Source of the DNA: Muricoccus harenae
GTDB lineage: Bacteria > Pseudomonadota > Alphaproteobacteria > Acetobacterales > Acetobacteraceae
Direction: 5' to 3'
Assembly (NCBI RefSeq): GCF_009848505.1
Contig: NZ_WWDL01000002.1
Span: 62,001 to 126,000, forward strand
DNA: 64,000 nt
Both the position numbers and the translations under genes were made by a program. This document shows, piece after piece, positions 8,272-16,160 of this stretch (position 1 is its first letter; each line of letters begins with the position of its first letter). Under the pieces are notes generated by a model. The model did not search any database, had not been told where the DNA came from, and saw nothing but the letters and a program-made list of their open reading frames with translations.

Positions 8272-9282
8272 GTGCCGCGTTACATCGCCACGCGACTGCT
8301 CGCGGCCGCCGCGATGGCGGTGCTCGCGAGCCTGGTCGTGTTCCTCATTTCCGCGCTGGTTCCCGGCGATCCGGTGCTGGCACAGCTGGGCGACATCGCG
8401 GCGAGCAATCCTGCGACCGTCCTCGAATGGCGAGCGAAATGGGGCCTCGACTTGCCCCTGTGGGAACGCTACGGCATTTTCCTGAACGGGCTGGTGCATG
8501 GCGATCTCGGCATCTCCATCGCCACACGGCGGCCCGTGCTGGAGGATATCCTCCAATACGCGCCGGCCACGGTGGAGCTTGCGACGGTCTCGTTTCTACT
8601 CACGCTGATCGTCGGCATCCCGCTCGGCATCGCGGCGGCAGTGTGGCGGGACAGTTGGGTGGACTCGCTCGCTCGCGCGATTTCGCTGCTGGGCGTCTCT
8701 GCTCCAACCTTCTGGCTCGCCTTCATCATGCTCGCCGTTTTCTATGGAGGGCTGGAATGGGCGCCCGGCCCAGGGCGTGTGGACCCCATCGCCTTTCCGC
8801 CCGAAGGGCCGACGGGACTGTTCCTGCTGGACAGCCTGTTGCAACGGGATTGGGAGACCTTCTGGGACAGCGCAGCCCATCTGGTACTCCCCTCTATCGT
8901 GCTGGCGGCGGCCACGATCGGGCTGATCACCCGGACGACGCGCGCCGCAATGCTGGACAGCCTGGGGCAGGACTATGTGCGGGTGTCACGTGCGAAGGGG
9001 TTGAAGGAGAGTGTGATTGTCCTGCGGCACGCCCTGCCCAATGCGCTTGTGCCTGTGGTGACGCTCGGTGGCCTCGCCTTCGCCAACCTGCTGGCAGGGG
9101 CGGTGATGACGGAGACGGTCTTCGCCTGGCCTGGTCTCGGCCGCTACACCTTCCGCTCGGCGGCCGCGTTAGATTTTCCGGCGATCATGGGGATCACATT
9201 GGTGGTCTCCGCCACCTACCTGCTGGTGAACCTGCTGGTTGATCTGTCCTACGCGGCGCTCGATCCCAGGGTCCGGCGATGA
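8272..9282 (+). CDS. DppB-type ABC transporter permease
   Basis: 336 aa inner-membrane permease beginning with GTG at 8272, ten bases after AGGAGG. The N-terminus MPRYIATRLLAAAAMAVLASLVVF is the first membrane helix typical of DppB/OppB proteins. The EAA loop is RVSRAKGLKESVIVLRHALPNAL, which docks on the ATPase, and the C-terminus has the usual FAWPGLGRYTF. Its stop overlaps the DppC-type start by four bases. It works with the 9279 permease, the fused ATPase at 10163 and probably the binding protein at 4748. Confidence 0.93.
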   Translation: MPRYIATRLLAAAAMAVLASLVVFLISALVPGDPVLAQLGDIAASNPATVLEWRAKWGLDLPLWERYGIFLNGLVHGDLGISIATRRPVLEDILQYAPATVELATVSFLLTLIVGIPLGIAAAVWRDSWVDSLARAISLLGVSAPTFWLAFIMLAVFYGGLEWAPGPGRVDPIAFPPEGPTGLFLLDSLLQRDWETFWDSAAHLVLPSIVLAAATIGLITRTTRAAMLDSLGQDYVRVSRAKGLKESVIVLRHALPNALVPVVTLGGLAFANLLAGAVMTETVFAWPGLGRYTFRSAAALDFPAIMGITLVVSATYLLVNLLVDLSYAALDPRVRR

Positions 9283-10163
9283 GCGCGAGCACGATCCCCC
9301 CTGCCGCTCTGCCGCCTGCCATGCCGCTCCCTCGCGCACCCTGGCGCCGCCGGCTGCGCCGCTATGGGCCAGCATGGGCGGGGGGCGCCATTGTCCTCCT
9401 CTGGATGCTGGTCGCGATCCTTGCGCCCTGGATATCTCCTTATCCGCCGGATGCGCAGGATCTTGTGGAGCGGCTGCAGCCACCCAGCGCAGCGCATTGG
9501 CTCGGTACCGATGTGCTGGGGCGCGACGTCTTCTCACGGCTTCTGCACGGCGCGCGGCTATCGCTGCTGGCCGGCTTCACCGTGGTGCTGCTGGGCGCAG
9601 CCATCGGCACCACGGTTGGCATCGTCGCCGCCTGGGCGCGTGGCATCTGGGACGAGGCTTTGATGCGCCTGACGGACCTCGTGCTCTGCTTCCCGCCCAT
9701 CATCCTGGCCCTGGCCATTGCCGCCGCGCTGGGCATCGGAACACAGAACACCATTCTCGCCATGCTGGTGGTGTGGTGGCCGAAATTCGCGCGGCTGGGG
9801 CGCGCGCTGGCGCTGGTGCAGCGGGGGCAGGAGTATGTTGAGGCTGCGACGGTGCTGGGCTTGAGGCCTCGCCGCATCCTCGGCCGCCACATCCTGCCGA
9901 ACACGCTCGGCCCGCTAGCGGTCTTGGTCACGCTTGATCTCGGCAACGCCATCCTCACCTTCGCCGGCCTGTCATTCCTGGGACTCGGCGTCGTGCCGCC
10001 TACGCCGGAATGGGGCTCGATGGTCGCCGAGGGGCGCGAGCTGGTGGAACAATGGTGGGTCGCCGCCTTTCCCGGCTTCGCCATCCTCACGGTCGTCGTG
10101 GGCTTCAACTTCTGTGGCGACGGGCTGCGGGACTGGCTGGATCCGAAGGCGAGGTCGCGCTGA
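9279..10163 (+). CDS. DppC-type ABC transporter permease
   Basis: 294 aa with the N-terminal soluble segment and first helix of OppC/DppC proteins, the conserved HWLGTDVLGRDVFSRLLHGAR motif, and the EAA loop EYVEAATVLGLRPRRILGRHILPN. FAGLSFLGLGVVPPTPEWGSM near the C-terminus is diagnostic of the family. The start overlaps the preceding permease stop (ATGA), and the stop shares one base with the start of the fused ATPase (TGATG). It forms the heterodimeric membrane channel with the 8272 product. Confidence 0.93.
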   Translation: MSASTIPPAALPPAMPLPRAPWRRRLRRYGPAWAGGAIVLLWMLVAILAPWISPYPPDAQDLVERLQPPSAAHWLGTDVLGRDVFSRLLHGARLSLLAGFTVVLLGAAIGTTVGIVAAWARGIWDEALMRLTDLVLCFPPIILALAIAAALGIGTQNTILAMLVVWWPKFARLGRALALVQRGQEYVEAATVLGLRPRRILGRHILPNTLGPLAVLVTLDLGNAILTFAGLSFLGLGVVPPTPEWGSMVAEGRELVEQWWVAAFPGFAILTVVVGFNFCGDGLRDWLDPKARSR

Positions 10164-12214
10164 TGGACGGATCGCTGCCGAAACGCGACGACGCAACACG
10201 AACAGACGTTCCGGTCCTTGAGGTGGAAGACCTCCGCACCGTCTTCCTGACGGATGCGGGCGCGGTGCGAGCGGTGGATGGCGTTTCCTTCAGCGTGGGA
10301 CCCGGCGAAACGCTGGGAATCGTCGGCGAGAGCGGTTCCGGCAAGAGCGTGACGGCCTTGTCGCTCATGCGGTTGCTCGAAGAGCCGGCTCGCATCATCG
10401 GCGGCGCGATCCGCTTTCAGGGCCGCGACGTGCTCGCAATGCGAGGCGCCGAGCTGCGCGACTGGCGCGGCGACCGCGCGGCCATGGTGTTCCAGGATCC
10501 GATGACCGGCCTGAACCCGGTGATCCGCATCCTGCGCCAGGTGACAGAGCACATGATCTCCCACGGCCGCCAGACTCCCGCGAGCGCACGGGTTCGGGCG
10601 GTGGAGCTGCTGCGCCGCATGGGGGTCGCGGCGCCCGAGCGTGCGGCGGCGTCCTTCCCGCACCAGTTCTCGGGCGGCATGCGGCAGCGGGTAATGCTTG
10701 CGATCGGCGTCGCGAACGACCCGGCGCTGCTGATCGCGGATGAGCCCACCACGGCCCTTGACGTAACCATCCAGGCTCAGATCCTGGATCTGCTGCGCAA
10801 CCTGAACGCCGAGTTCGGCACGGCGATCATCCTGATCAGCCATGACCTCGGCGTGATCGGCACGGTCTGCCGCCGCGTCGCCGTCATGTATGCCGGCGAG
10901 GTGGTCGAGGAGGCCGAGACCGCAGCCGTCCTCGCCGATCCCCGCCACCCGTATTCCTGGGCCCTGGTCAATGCCGTTCCACGGCTGGACAGCCCACCAG
11001 GCACGCGGCTCACCAGCATTGAGGGGTCGCCACCGGATGCGCTGAACCCGCCGCGGGCCTGCCGCTTCCTGGCGCGTTGCCCCTTCGCCATCTCCCGCTG
11101 CGGGCAGGAGCACCCGCCGCTGATGGAGGTGGCACCTGGCCGCCGCGCCCGCTGCTGGGTGACAGCCGATGGCCGCAGCCTGCCGTCCCCGCCGGTCGCC
11201 GCGGAGGCCGCCAAGCGTGAACTATCGGAGGACAAGCGGCCCCTGCTACAGGCTACCGGCCTGGTGAAGCACTTTCCCGGTGCGCGCAGCTCCTTCCTTG
11301 GTCGCCGCACGGTCGTGCATGCGGTGAATGGCGTCGACCTGCATTTGGCGCGCGGTGAGAGCCTCGGTATCGTCGGCGAGAGTGGCTGCGGAAAATCAAC
11401 CCTCGCGCGGCTGGTCACCCGTTTGCATGAACCCACTGCGGGGAGCCTGCATTTCGAAGGCCAGGACATCACTCATGCATCCGCCTCCGAAATGCGGCCT
11501 CTGCGGCCGCGACTGCAAATGGTGTTCCAGGATCCCTATGCCTCCCTCAACCCCAGGATGCGCGTTTCTGACATCCTCGCGGAGCCGCTGATGGCCCATG
11601 GCCGCGCCGCGAGCCGCGCGGAGGCCGACCGCCGCGTGCTGGACCTTATGGGAACGGTCGGGCTGAAGCCCGAATGGGCGACTCGCTTCCCACATGAATT
11701 TTCCGGTGGGCAGCGCCAGCGCGTCTCCATTGCGCGGGCCCTTGCGCTGGACCCGGCGCTGGTGGTGGCGGATGAGCCGGTCTCGGCGTTGGATGTGAAT
11801 GTGCAGGCGCAGGTGCTGAACCTGATGCTCGACCTGCGGCAGCGCCTGGGCCTGTCCTACCTCTTCATCGCGCATGACCTGGCCGTGGTGCGCGCCTTCT
11901 GCGATCGGGTGGCCGTGATGTATCTTGGGCGCATCGTCGAGGAAGGGCCGGCGATCGCACTCTTCGCGCGGCCACTGCATCCCTACACCGTCGCCCTGAC
12001 CAGCGCGGTGCCGGAGCCTGGGCGGGAGCGGGTGATCCTGGCCGGTGAGCCGCCCTCCACCCTGAGGCTTCCGACCGGCTGCGTCTTCCGCGCCCGTTGC
12101 CCGATGGCCCAGGCCGCCTGCGAGGCACCGCCGCCGCTGGCGGAAGTTGAGTCCGGCCGCCGCGTCGCCTGCCATTTCCCCGGGTCCTTCACCCGCCCCG
12201 GGCATCTCGTTTGA
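10163..12214 (+). CDS. Fused two-domain peptide-class ABC ATPase (DppD-DppF type)
   Basis: 683 aa carrying both nucleotide-binding domains in one chain. Half one has Walker A GESGSGKS, signature SGGMRQRV and Walker B LLIADEPTTALD; half two has GESGCGKS, SGGQRQRV and LVVADEPVSALD. Each half ends in the oligopeptide-transporter C-terminal region with a cysteine array: CRFLARC-x6-C and CVFRARC-x6-C, each followed by a fourth Cys. This spacing resembles the iron-sulfur site described in DppD-class ATPases. The ATG shares a base with the preceding stop. A longer in-frame extension upstream lies inside the permease gene and is rejected. Confidence 0.93.
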   Translation: MDGSLPKRDDATRTDVPVLEVEDLRTVFLTDAGAVRAVDGVSFSVGPGETLGIVGESGSGKSVTALSLMRLLEEPARIIGGAIRFQGRDVLAMRGAELRDWRGDRAAMVFQDPMTGLNPVIRILRQVTEHMISHGRQTPASARVRAVELLRRMGVAAPERAAASFPHQFSGGMRQRVMLAIGVANDPALLIADEPTTALDVTIQAQILDLLRNLNAEFGTAIILISHDLGVIGTVCRRVAVMYAGEVVEEAETAAVLADPRHPYSWALVNAVPRLDSPPGTRLTSIEGSPPDALNPPRACRFLARCPFAISRCGQEHPPLMEVAPGRRARCWVTADGRSLPSPPVAAEAAKRELSEDKRPLLQATGLVKHFPGARSSFLGRRTVVHAVNGVDLHLARGESLGIVGESGCGKSTLARLVTRLHEPTAGSLHFEGQDITHASASEMRPLRPRLQMVFQDPYASLNPRMRVSDILAEPLMAHGRAASRAEADRRVLDLMGTVGLKPEWATRFPHEFSGGQRQRVSIARALALDPALVVADEPVSALDVNVQAQVLNLMLDLRQRLGLSYLFIAHDLAVVRAFCDRVAVMYLGRIVEEGPAIALFARPLHPYTVALTSAVPEPGRERVILAGEPPSTLRLPTGCVFRARCPMAQAACEAPPPLAEVESGRRVACHFPGSFTRPGHLV

Positions 12215-12269
12215 TGCCGGGAAGCGGGACCGTGCCGGCCATTTTTCCACCCGCCGAGAGCACCTTTCC

Positions 12270-13823
12270 ATGAGACAGATCACCGCCGCCCAGGCCGCCG
12301 CGCTGTTGCAGGACGGGGACACGCTGCTGATCGGTGGCTCGGGGGGCGGCCATGCGGTGCCGGATGCGTTGCTGGCGGCCGTGGGCGAACGCTTCCGTGC
12401 CACGGGCGCGCCGCGCGCCATCACGGCGGTGCATCCGGTGGGGTTGGGAGACGGCAAAACCCGCGGTGCAGGCCATCTGGCGCAGAAAGGCCTGCTGAAG
12501 CGCGTCGTGTCCGGCACCTTCGTGAATTCGCCAGGCATTGCACGGCTGGCCCTGGACGAGGAGGTGGAGGCCTACACCCTGCCGCAGGGCGCCATGTCCC
12601 AGCTGATGCGGGAGATGGCGGCAGGGAGACCAGGGTTGCTGACGAAAACCGGACTGCACACCTTCGTGGACCCGCGACAGGGCGGCGGGCGCCAGAGCCG
12701 CCGCGCAACCGAGGACCTGATCGACGTCGTGGAGTTCCGCGGCGACGAGTATCTCTTCTATAAGCCTTATTCGGTGAACGTCGCCTTCCTGCGTGGATCG
12801 GCGGCGGACGAGGACGGCAATATTTCCATGGAGCATGAGGCGGTTACGCTGGAGATGCTCAGCATGGCGCAGGCCACACGCCGCGCAGGCGGAATCGTCA
12901 TCGCGCAGGTGAAGCGTATCGTGCCGTCCGGCTCCATCCACCCGAAGATGGTGAAGGTTCCCGGCATCCTGTTGGATGCGGTCGTGGTTGAGCCCGACCA
13001 ATGGCAGACTTACGAGACACAGGAAAGCTTGGCCTATTCCGGCCATCTGCGAGTGGCGCTCGAGGATATTCCCCGCCTTCCGCCAAGTCCCCGCCGCATC
13101 GTCGCCCGGCGCGGGGCCCTTGAATTGTTCGAGGCCGCCATCTGCAATCTTGGTTCCGGCATCTCGACCGGAATCGCCAATGTGGCGGCGGAGGAGGGAA
13201 TCCTGCGCCGGATCTGCCTGACGAACGAGCAAGGGAATATTGGAGGCGCACCGGCAAGCGGCAACGAGGCAGGCGCTGCCATGAGCCCGGACGCACAGGT
13301 GGACCAGCCCTACCAATTCGACTTCTACGATGGCGGCGGCCTCGATCTTGCCTTCCTCTCCTTCGCCGAGTTCGATGCCGAGGGCAATGTGAACGTCTCC
13401 CGCTTCGGCGGGCGCATTGTCGGGCCTGGTGGCTTCATCAACATAAGCCAAGGTGCGGGTTCCGTGGTGTTTGGCGGTACGCTGACGGCCGGCGGCGCCC
13501 CGAAGGCGGTTCAGCGTGTCGAGCAGGTGACCTTCTCTGGCCCGTATGCACGCAGCCGCGGCCAGCGCGTCACCTATGTGACGGAACGTGCCGTGTTCCG
13601 GCTCGGAGAGGGCGGGCCGGAGGTGATCGAGATCGCGCCAGGAGCCGATCTGGAGGTCGATGTGATTGCAGCCATGGGCTTCCGGCCCCGTGTCTCGCCG
13701 GCACTGCGACGCATGGAGGCCGGGCTGTTCGCGGACGGGCCCATGGGGCTGGCATCCTGTCTGCCGGGGCGCCCGCCCCGCCCGGCACTGAACCGCTTCG
13801 CCATGGGGCAGGCTGCGGAATGA
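12270..13823 (+). CDS. 3-oxoacid/propionate-type CoA-transferase (YdiF-like)
   Basis: 517 aa, with alpha and beta subunits fused as in propionate CoA-transferase and YdiF. The N-terminal AAALLQDGDTLLIGGSGGGHAVPDALL is the CoA-transferase opening motif, and Glu320 in LTNEQGNIGGAPASG is the predicted catalytic residue that forms the glutamyl-CoA thioester. It would activate a carboxylic acid by moving CoA from a donor such as acetyl- or succinyl-CoA. It lies 55 bases after the ABC ATPase and is coupled (ATGA) to a MaoC dehydratase, so the transported acid may be activated and then dehydrated here. Confidence 0.92.
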   Translation: MRQITAAQAAALLQDGDTLLIGGSGGGHAVPDALLAAVGERFRATGAPRAITAVHPVGLGDGKTRGAGHLAQKGLLKRVVSGTFVNSPGIARLALDEEVEAYTLPQGAMSQLMREMAAGRPGLLTKTGLHTFVDPRQGGGRQSRRATEDLIDVVEFRGDEYLFYKPYSVNVAFLRGSAADEDGNISMEHEAVTLEMLSMAQATRRAGGIVIAQVKRIVPSGSIHPKMVKVPGILLDAVVVEPDQWQTYETQESLAYSGHLRVALEDIPRLPPSPRRIVARRGALELFEAAICNLGSGISTGIANVAAEEGILRRICLTNEQGNIGGAPASGNEAGAAMSPDAQVDQPYQFDFYDGGGLDLAFLSFAEFDAEGNVNVSRFGGRIVGPGGFINISQGAGSVVFGGTLTAGGAPKAVQRVEQVTFSGPYARSRGQRVTYVTERAVFRLGEGGPEVIEIAPGADLEVDVIAAMGFRPRVSPALRRMEAGLFADGPMGLASCLPGRPPRPALNRFAMGQAAE

Positions 13824-14266
13824 CCGGCTGCCCGACATTCCTCTCGGCAGGGGAGGCGGCGGAGTTCCAGAAGACAATTTCCGCCGCCGACATCGCAGCC
13901 TTTGCCGAGATCAGCGGAGACCATGACCCCGTGCATGTCGACGCGGACTTCGCCGCGCGGACGGCGTTCGGCCGCATCATCGCGCATGGCGCATTGGTGA
14001 TGGGGCTGCTTTCCACCACTGCATCGATGATATCCCGGCGCTCCGTCGAGCGCGGTAGCCCTGGCACGCCGGTTTCGGCCGGCTATGACCGTGTCCGCTT
14101 CACGCGCCCGGTCTTCGCCGGCGATGCGCTGACGGCCCGCTACTTGGTCGAGGATGTGGACGATGCTCGTGGCCGGACCCGCGCAAGAGTGGAGGTTGTG
14201 AATGCAGAGGGCGAGACGTGCCTTGTCGGGACCCACATTCTCTCCTGGGTCAGGGCGCCCGAGTGA
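13820..14266 (+). CDS. MaoC-like dehydratase (PhaJ-like)
   Basis: 148 aa hot-dog protein of the (R)-specific enoyl-CoA hydratase type: AFAEISGDHDPVHVDADFA holds the Asp and His of the active site and GRIIAHGALVMGLLS is the following hydratase helix. The start overlaps the CoA-transferase stop by four bases. It likely hydrates or dehydrates the CoA ester made by its neighbour. It is a distinct paralogue from the MaoC protein at 2323; the two align only in the core motif. Confidence 0.9.
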   Translation: MTGCPTFLSAGEAAEFQKTISAADIAAFAEISGDHDPVHVDADFAARTAFGRIIAHGALVMGLLSTTASMISRRSVERGSPGTPVSAGYDRVRFTRPVFAGDALTARYLVEDVDDARGRTRARVEVVNAEGETCLVGTHILSWVRAPE

Positions 14267-14351
14267 CCGGCTGCTGCCCGTCCAGCATCGGCGGCTGGAC
14301 CGGTTCGCGAGCCTCCGATGACCAAGATCCTCACGGCTCAACGCCGGAAGG

Positions 14352-14389
14352 GTCCTCCGACGGCCTAGTCGGTGTCGGAGGAACATATG
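14352..14389 (+). promoter_or_regulatory. Hairpin that can occlude a Shine-Dalgarno site
   Basis: TCCTCCGAC (14353-14361) is perfectly complementary to GTCGGAGGA (14374-14382), a nine-pair stem whose 3' arm is the GGAGGA ribosome binding site for the ATG at 14387. A second copy of GTCGG at 14368-14372 can pair with CCGAC (14357-14361) around a six-base loop, leaving the binding site free. The two folds are mutually exclusive, as in a translational switch. This is read from base pairing only; it may instead be a terminator-like stem after the MaoC gene, although no T tract follows. Confidence 0.45.
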
Positions 14390-14488
14390 AAGCCGGTGGA
14401 GGCGGAGCCAATGCGGCAGGAGGCAGAATGCGGCTCCTGCCTGCTTCAGCGCCGCGCCGCCCTTCAAAATCTTACCGCATCTATTTGA
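14387..14488 (+). CDS. Candidate 33-aa small ORF with CxxC motif
   Basis: A 33-codon frame, starting MKPVEAEPMRQEAECGSC, opens five bases after a perfect GGAGGA and ends with TGA 12 bases before the secreted-protein gene at 14501. It contains one Cys-Gly-Ser-Cys and no membrane segment. Its ribosome binding site lies in the 3' arm of the hairpin described at 14352. It could be a regulatory leader peptide for the 14501 gene or a fortuitous frame; no family is recognised. Confidence 0.35.
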   Translation: MKPVEAEPMRQEAECGSCLLQRRAALQNLTASI

Positions 14489-14500
14489 AGGAATAGCGCC

Positions 14501-15088
14501 ATGCGCCGGACCGCCGTTGCCGTCCTTGCCGCCCTCGGCGCCACGCCGCTTGCCGCGATCGCCCAGACGCCGGGATCATTGCCAGCGCAGCAGGTGGAAT
14601 TTTGTTCGATCATCAAGGAGGCCTGGAAGGCCTATTGGCCGGTCCTGCGGCGGGCTCGTAACGAACGAGACGCCACCGCCCGTGATCGCCTCCGCCGCGA
14701 GCTGGAGGTGCTGCTACGTCAAAGAGAGCAGAGAACCGACGCTTTGTTGCGCCAGTCTGACTACCGCTTCTCGGAATGGCGGCTGGGGATTCAAAGTGTT
14801 GGCATCTCCGGCCAGATCGGCAGCGGAAAAATCCTTCTGGCTGCGCAGATTCCCTGCCTTTCGGATTCAGCCATTACTCTCGAGATGCCTTACACAAAGG
14901 TCTTTGAGGAACATATCGCAGCGCGTGGCCCAGACAATGCAATCATCGTTTCCGGGACCTTTATCCGTCCGCCGGAGGGGCAAATTGACGCTGGGCTCAG
15001 GCTGGCTGGAGGGCGGGACCCGGATCGCACCATGTCGAATCCCGAATACAGGGCAACCGTGGATGCAGTAGGGGGTAAGTCGCCATAA
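14501..15088 (+). CDS. Secreted protein of unknown function
   Basis: 195 aa beginning with a signal peptide (MRRTAVAVLAALGATPLAAIAQ, cleavage expected after AIA). The mature part has an amphipathic, Arg/Glu-rich segment at about 40-85 that may be helical, then a beta-rich part with IGSGKILLAAQIPCLSDSAITLEMP. Two Cys remain in the mature protein and could form a disulfide. AAGGA lies eight bases before the ATG. It follows the hairpin and small ORF. I do not recognise a family; periplasmic location is the only firm inference. Confidence 0.7.
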   Translation: MRRTAVAVLAALGATPLAAIAQTPGSLPAQQVEFCSIIKEAWKAYWPVLRRARNERDATARDRLRRELEVLLRQREQRTDALLRQSDYRFSEWRLGIQSVGISGQIGSGKILLAAQIPCLSDSAITLEMPYTKVFEEHIAARGPDNAIIVSGTFIRPPEGQIDAGLRLAGGRDPDRTMSNPEYRATVDAVGGKSP

Positions 15089-15098
15089 CTCCTCTTTA

Positions 15099-15116
15099 CT
15101 CCTCGTTTAGGAGGAG
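15099..15116. terminator. Short inverted repeat between convergent secreted-protein genes
   Basis: CTCCTC (15099-15104) and GAGGAG (15111-15116) flank a six-base loop just after the 14501 gene. The stem is only six pairs and no T run follows, so termination is possible but weakly supported. Confidence 0.3.
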
Positions 15117-15224
15117 GGAGGCGTCACACCCTACTTTCTGGCCCTCCAAGGTCGCGTCACTCCGCTCTTGCGAGGCAGTTGACCCGATTAGCGGCTGAGG
15201 GCTGAGGGCTATGAAGTAACGTCG

Positions 15225-15707
15225 TTACTGCCGCAGGTCGGGCGGCGCGCAGTGTAGCACGAATGCGGGCTGGCCGCTTGTTGTCGTCAGATCGATGTTG
15301 TCCGGGTTCTTCCAATTTGCAGTCCGCATGCCGATCACCGGCAGGCCACCTTCGGAGGCGGGTGGGCCATAATGGCGCACGAGCCAGCTGCGCAGTAGCT
15401 CATTCTGCGCTTCGCTCGGCACCGCATAGGATATGCAGGCGAGCCTTCCTGTCCCTGTGTCGAAGGAAAAGCGGACTTGCAGGCGCAGCGGCCCGTCCGT
15501 GAAGGCGCCTTCGGCGGCATACTCCAGCTTGGCTTCCTCGAGGCGCCGTCTTTCCGCCTGCGGCAACATCCTCGCAGAGCCGCCGGACGCTCGCACGACC
15601 TCTGCCGGCGTCATGGTCCAGCGCGTGTATTCCCAATCCGATCGGGCACTCGCCGGTAGAAGCACACCGAGCAGAGCCAATGCTCCAAGCGTTGCTGACC
15701 ACGCCAT
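15225..15707 (-). CDS. Secreted protein of unknown function
   Basis: 160 aa with a signal peptide (MAWSATLGALALLGVLLPASA) and a mature N-terminus SDWEYTRWTMTPAEVVRASGG. The MTPAEVVRAS segment resembles short secreted proteobacterial proteins whose mature part begins with a W-x-M-T-P-x-E pattern, but no named family can be assigned. The start at 15707 is the only one giving a signal peptide; a much longer upstream frame is fortuitous. Its stop faces the 14501 gene 136 bases away. Two Cys are present in the predicted mature part. Confidence 0.65.
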   Translation of the reverse strand: MAWSATLGALALLGVLLPASARSDWEYTRWTMTPAEVVRASGGSARMLPQAERRRLEEAKLEYAAEGAFTDGPLRLQVRFSFDTGTGRLACISYAVPSEAQNELLRSWLVRHYGPPASEGGLPVIGMRTANWKNPDNIDLTTTSGQPAFVLHCAPPDLRQ

Positions 15708-16160
15708 GGTCACTTCTGCCTCATTCCCGAGAGGGTATGAGAGCACCAACCACTTGGCGACGGCAAGCTGAAACCGGGGTGCGCCCCCAGGAGAGTGTCC
15801 GGGTGTTGCGGGCTGCCCCCGGCGATGCGGGCCGAGGCGTCGAGCTAGGTCGACGCGTCGAGCAGCACTCTCGGGTAGAGGTTGGCGAAGGAGGCGCGGG
15901 TGGACAGGTTGAAAGGCGATCGGGCTGCCAACCCCCGTCCGCTGCCGCAGGGTCTCAGCGCCTGTCTCGGCGTTCGGAAGGATGCACGAAGTCTCGTGGG
16001 GTGGACACCTCGGCGGAACCGGTTTCAGGTTGCAACGACGGAGCAAGGCGCGGGCTCTCGCTGGCGCTCCTGGCAGGCATTGCTGTGCCGGCTGTGCTGG
16101 ATGCGAGATCCAGAGCGCAACGGAAGAACCGCCACTGAAGCGGGAAGAGGGAGATACGCC
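15708..16160. other. 453-base gap between divergent genes, no gene recognised
   Basis: Separates the minus-strand secreted protein (start 15707) and the Bug receptor (start 16161). Long frames cross it on both strands but have no recognisable family. GTCGAGCTAGGTCGACGCGTCGAG near 15840-15865 contains several overlapping GTCGA/TCGAC repeats. Part of it must carry the promoter of the receptor gene. It may hold a decayed gene, but nothing could be identified. Confidence 0.35.

Noticed and set aside
9440-11113. 557-codon open frame on the minus strand opposite the ABC permease and ATPase genes
   Set aside because: It is antisense to genes with complete ABC motifs, has Arg/His/Pro-rich composition and no family match; typical of GC-rich shadow frames.
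12189-13877. 562-codon minus-strand frame opposite the CoA-transferase
   Set aside because: The plus strand encodes a full CoA-transferase with catalytic Glu; the antisense product has no domain.
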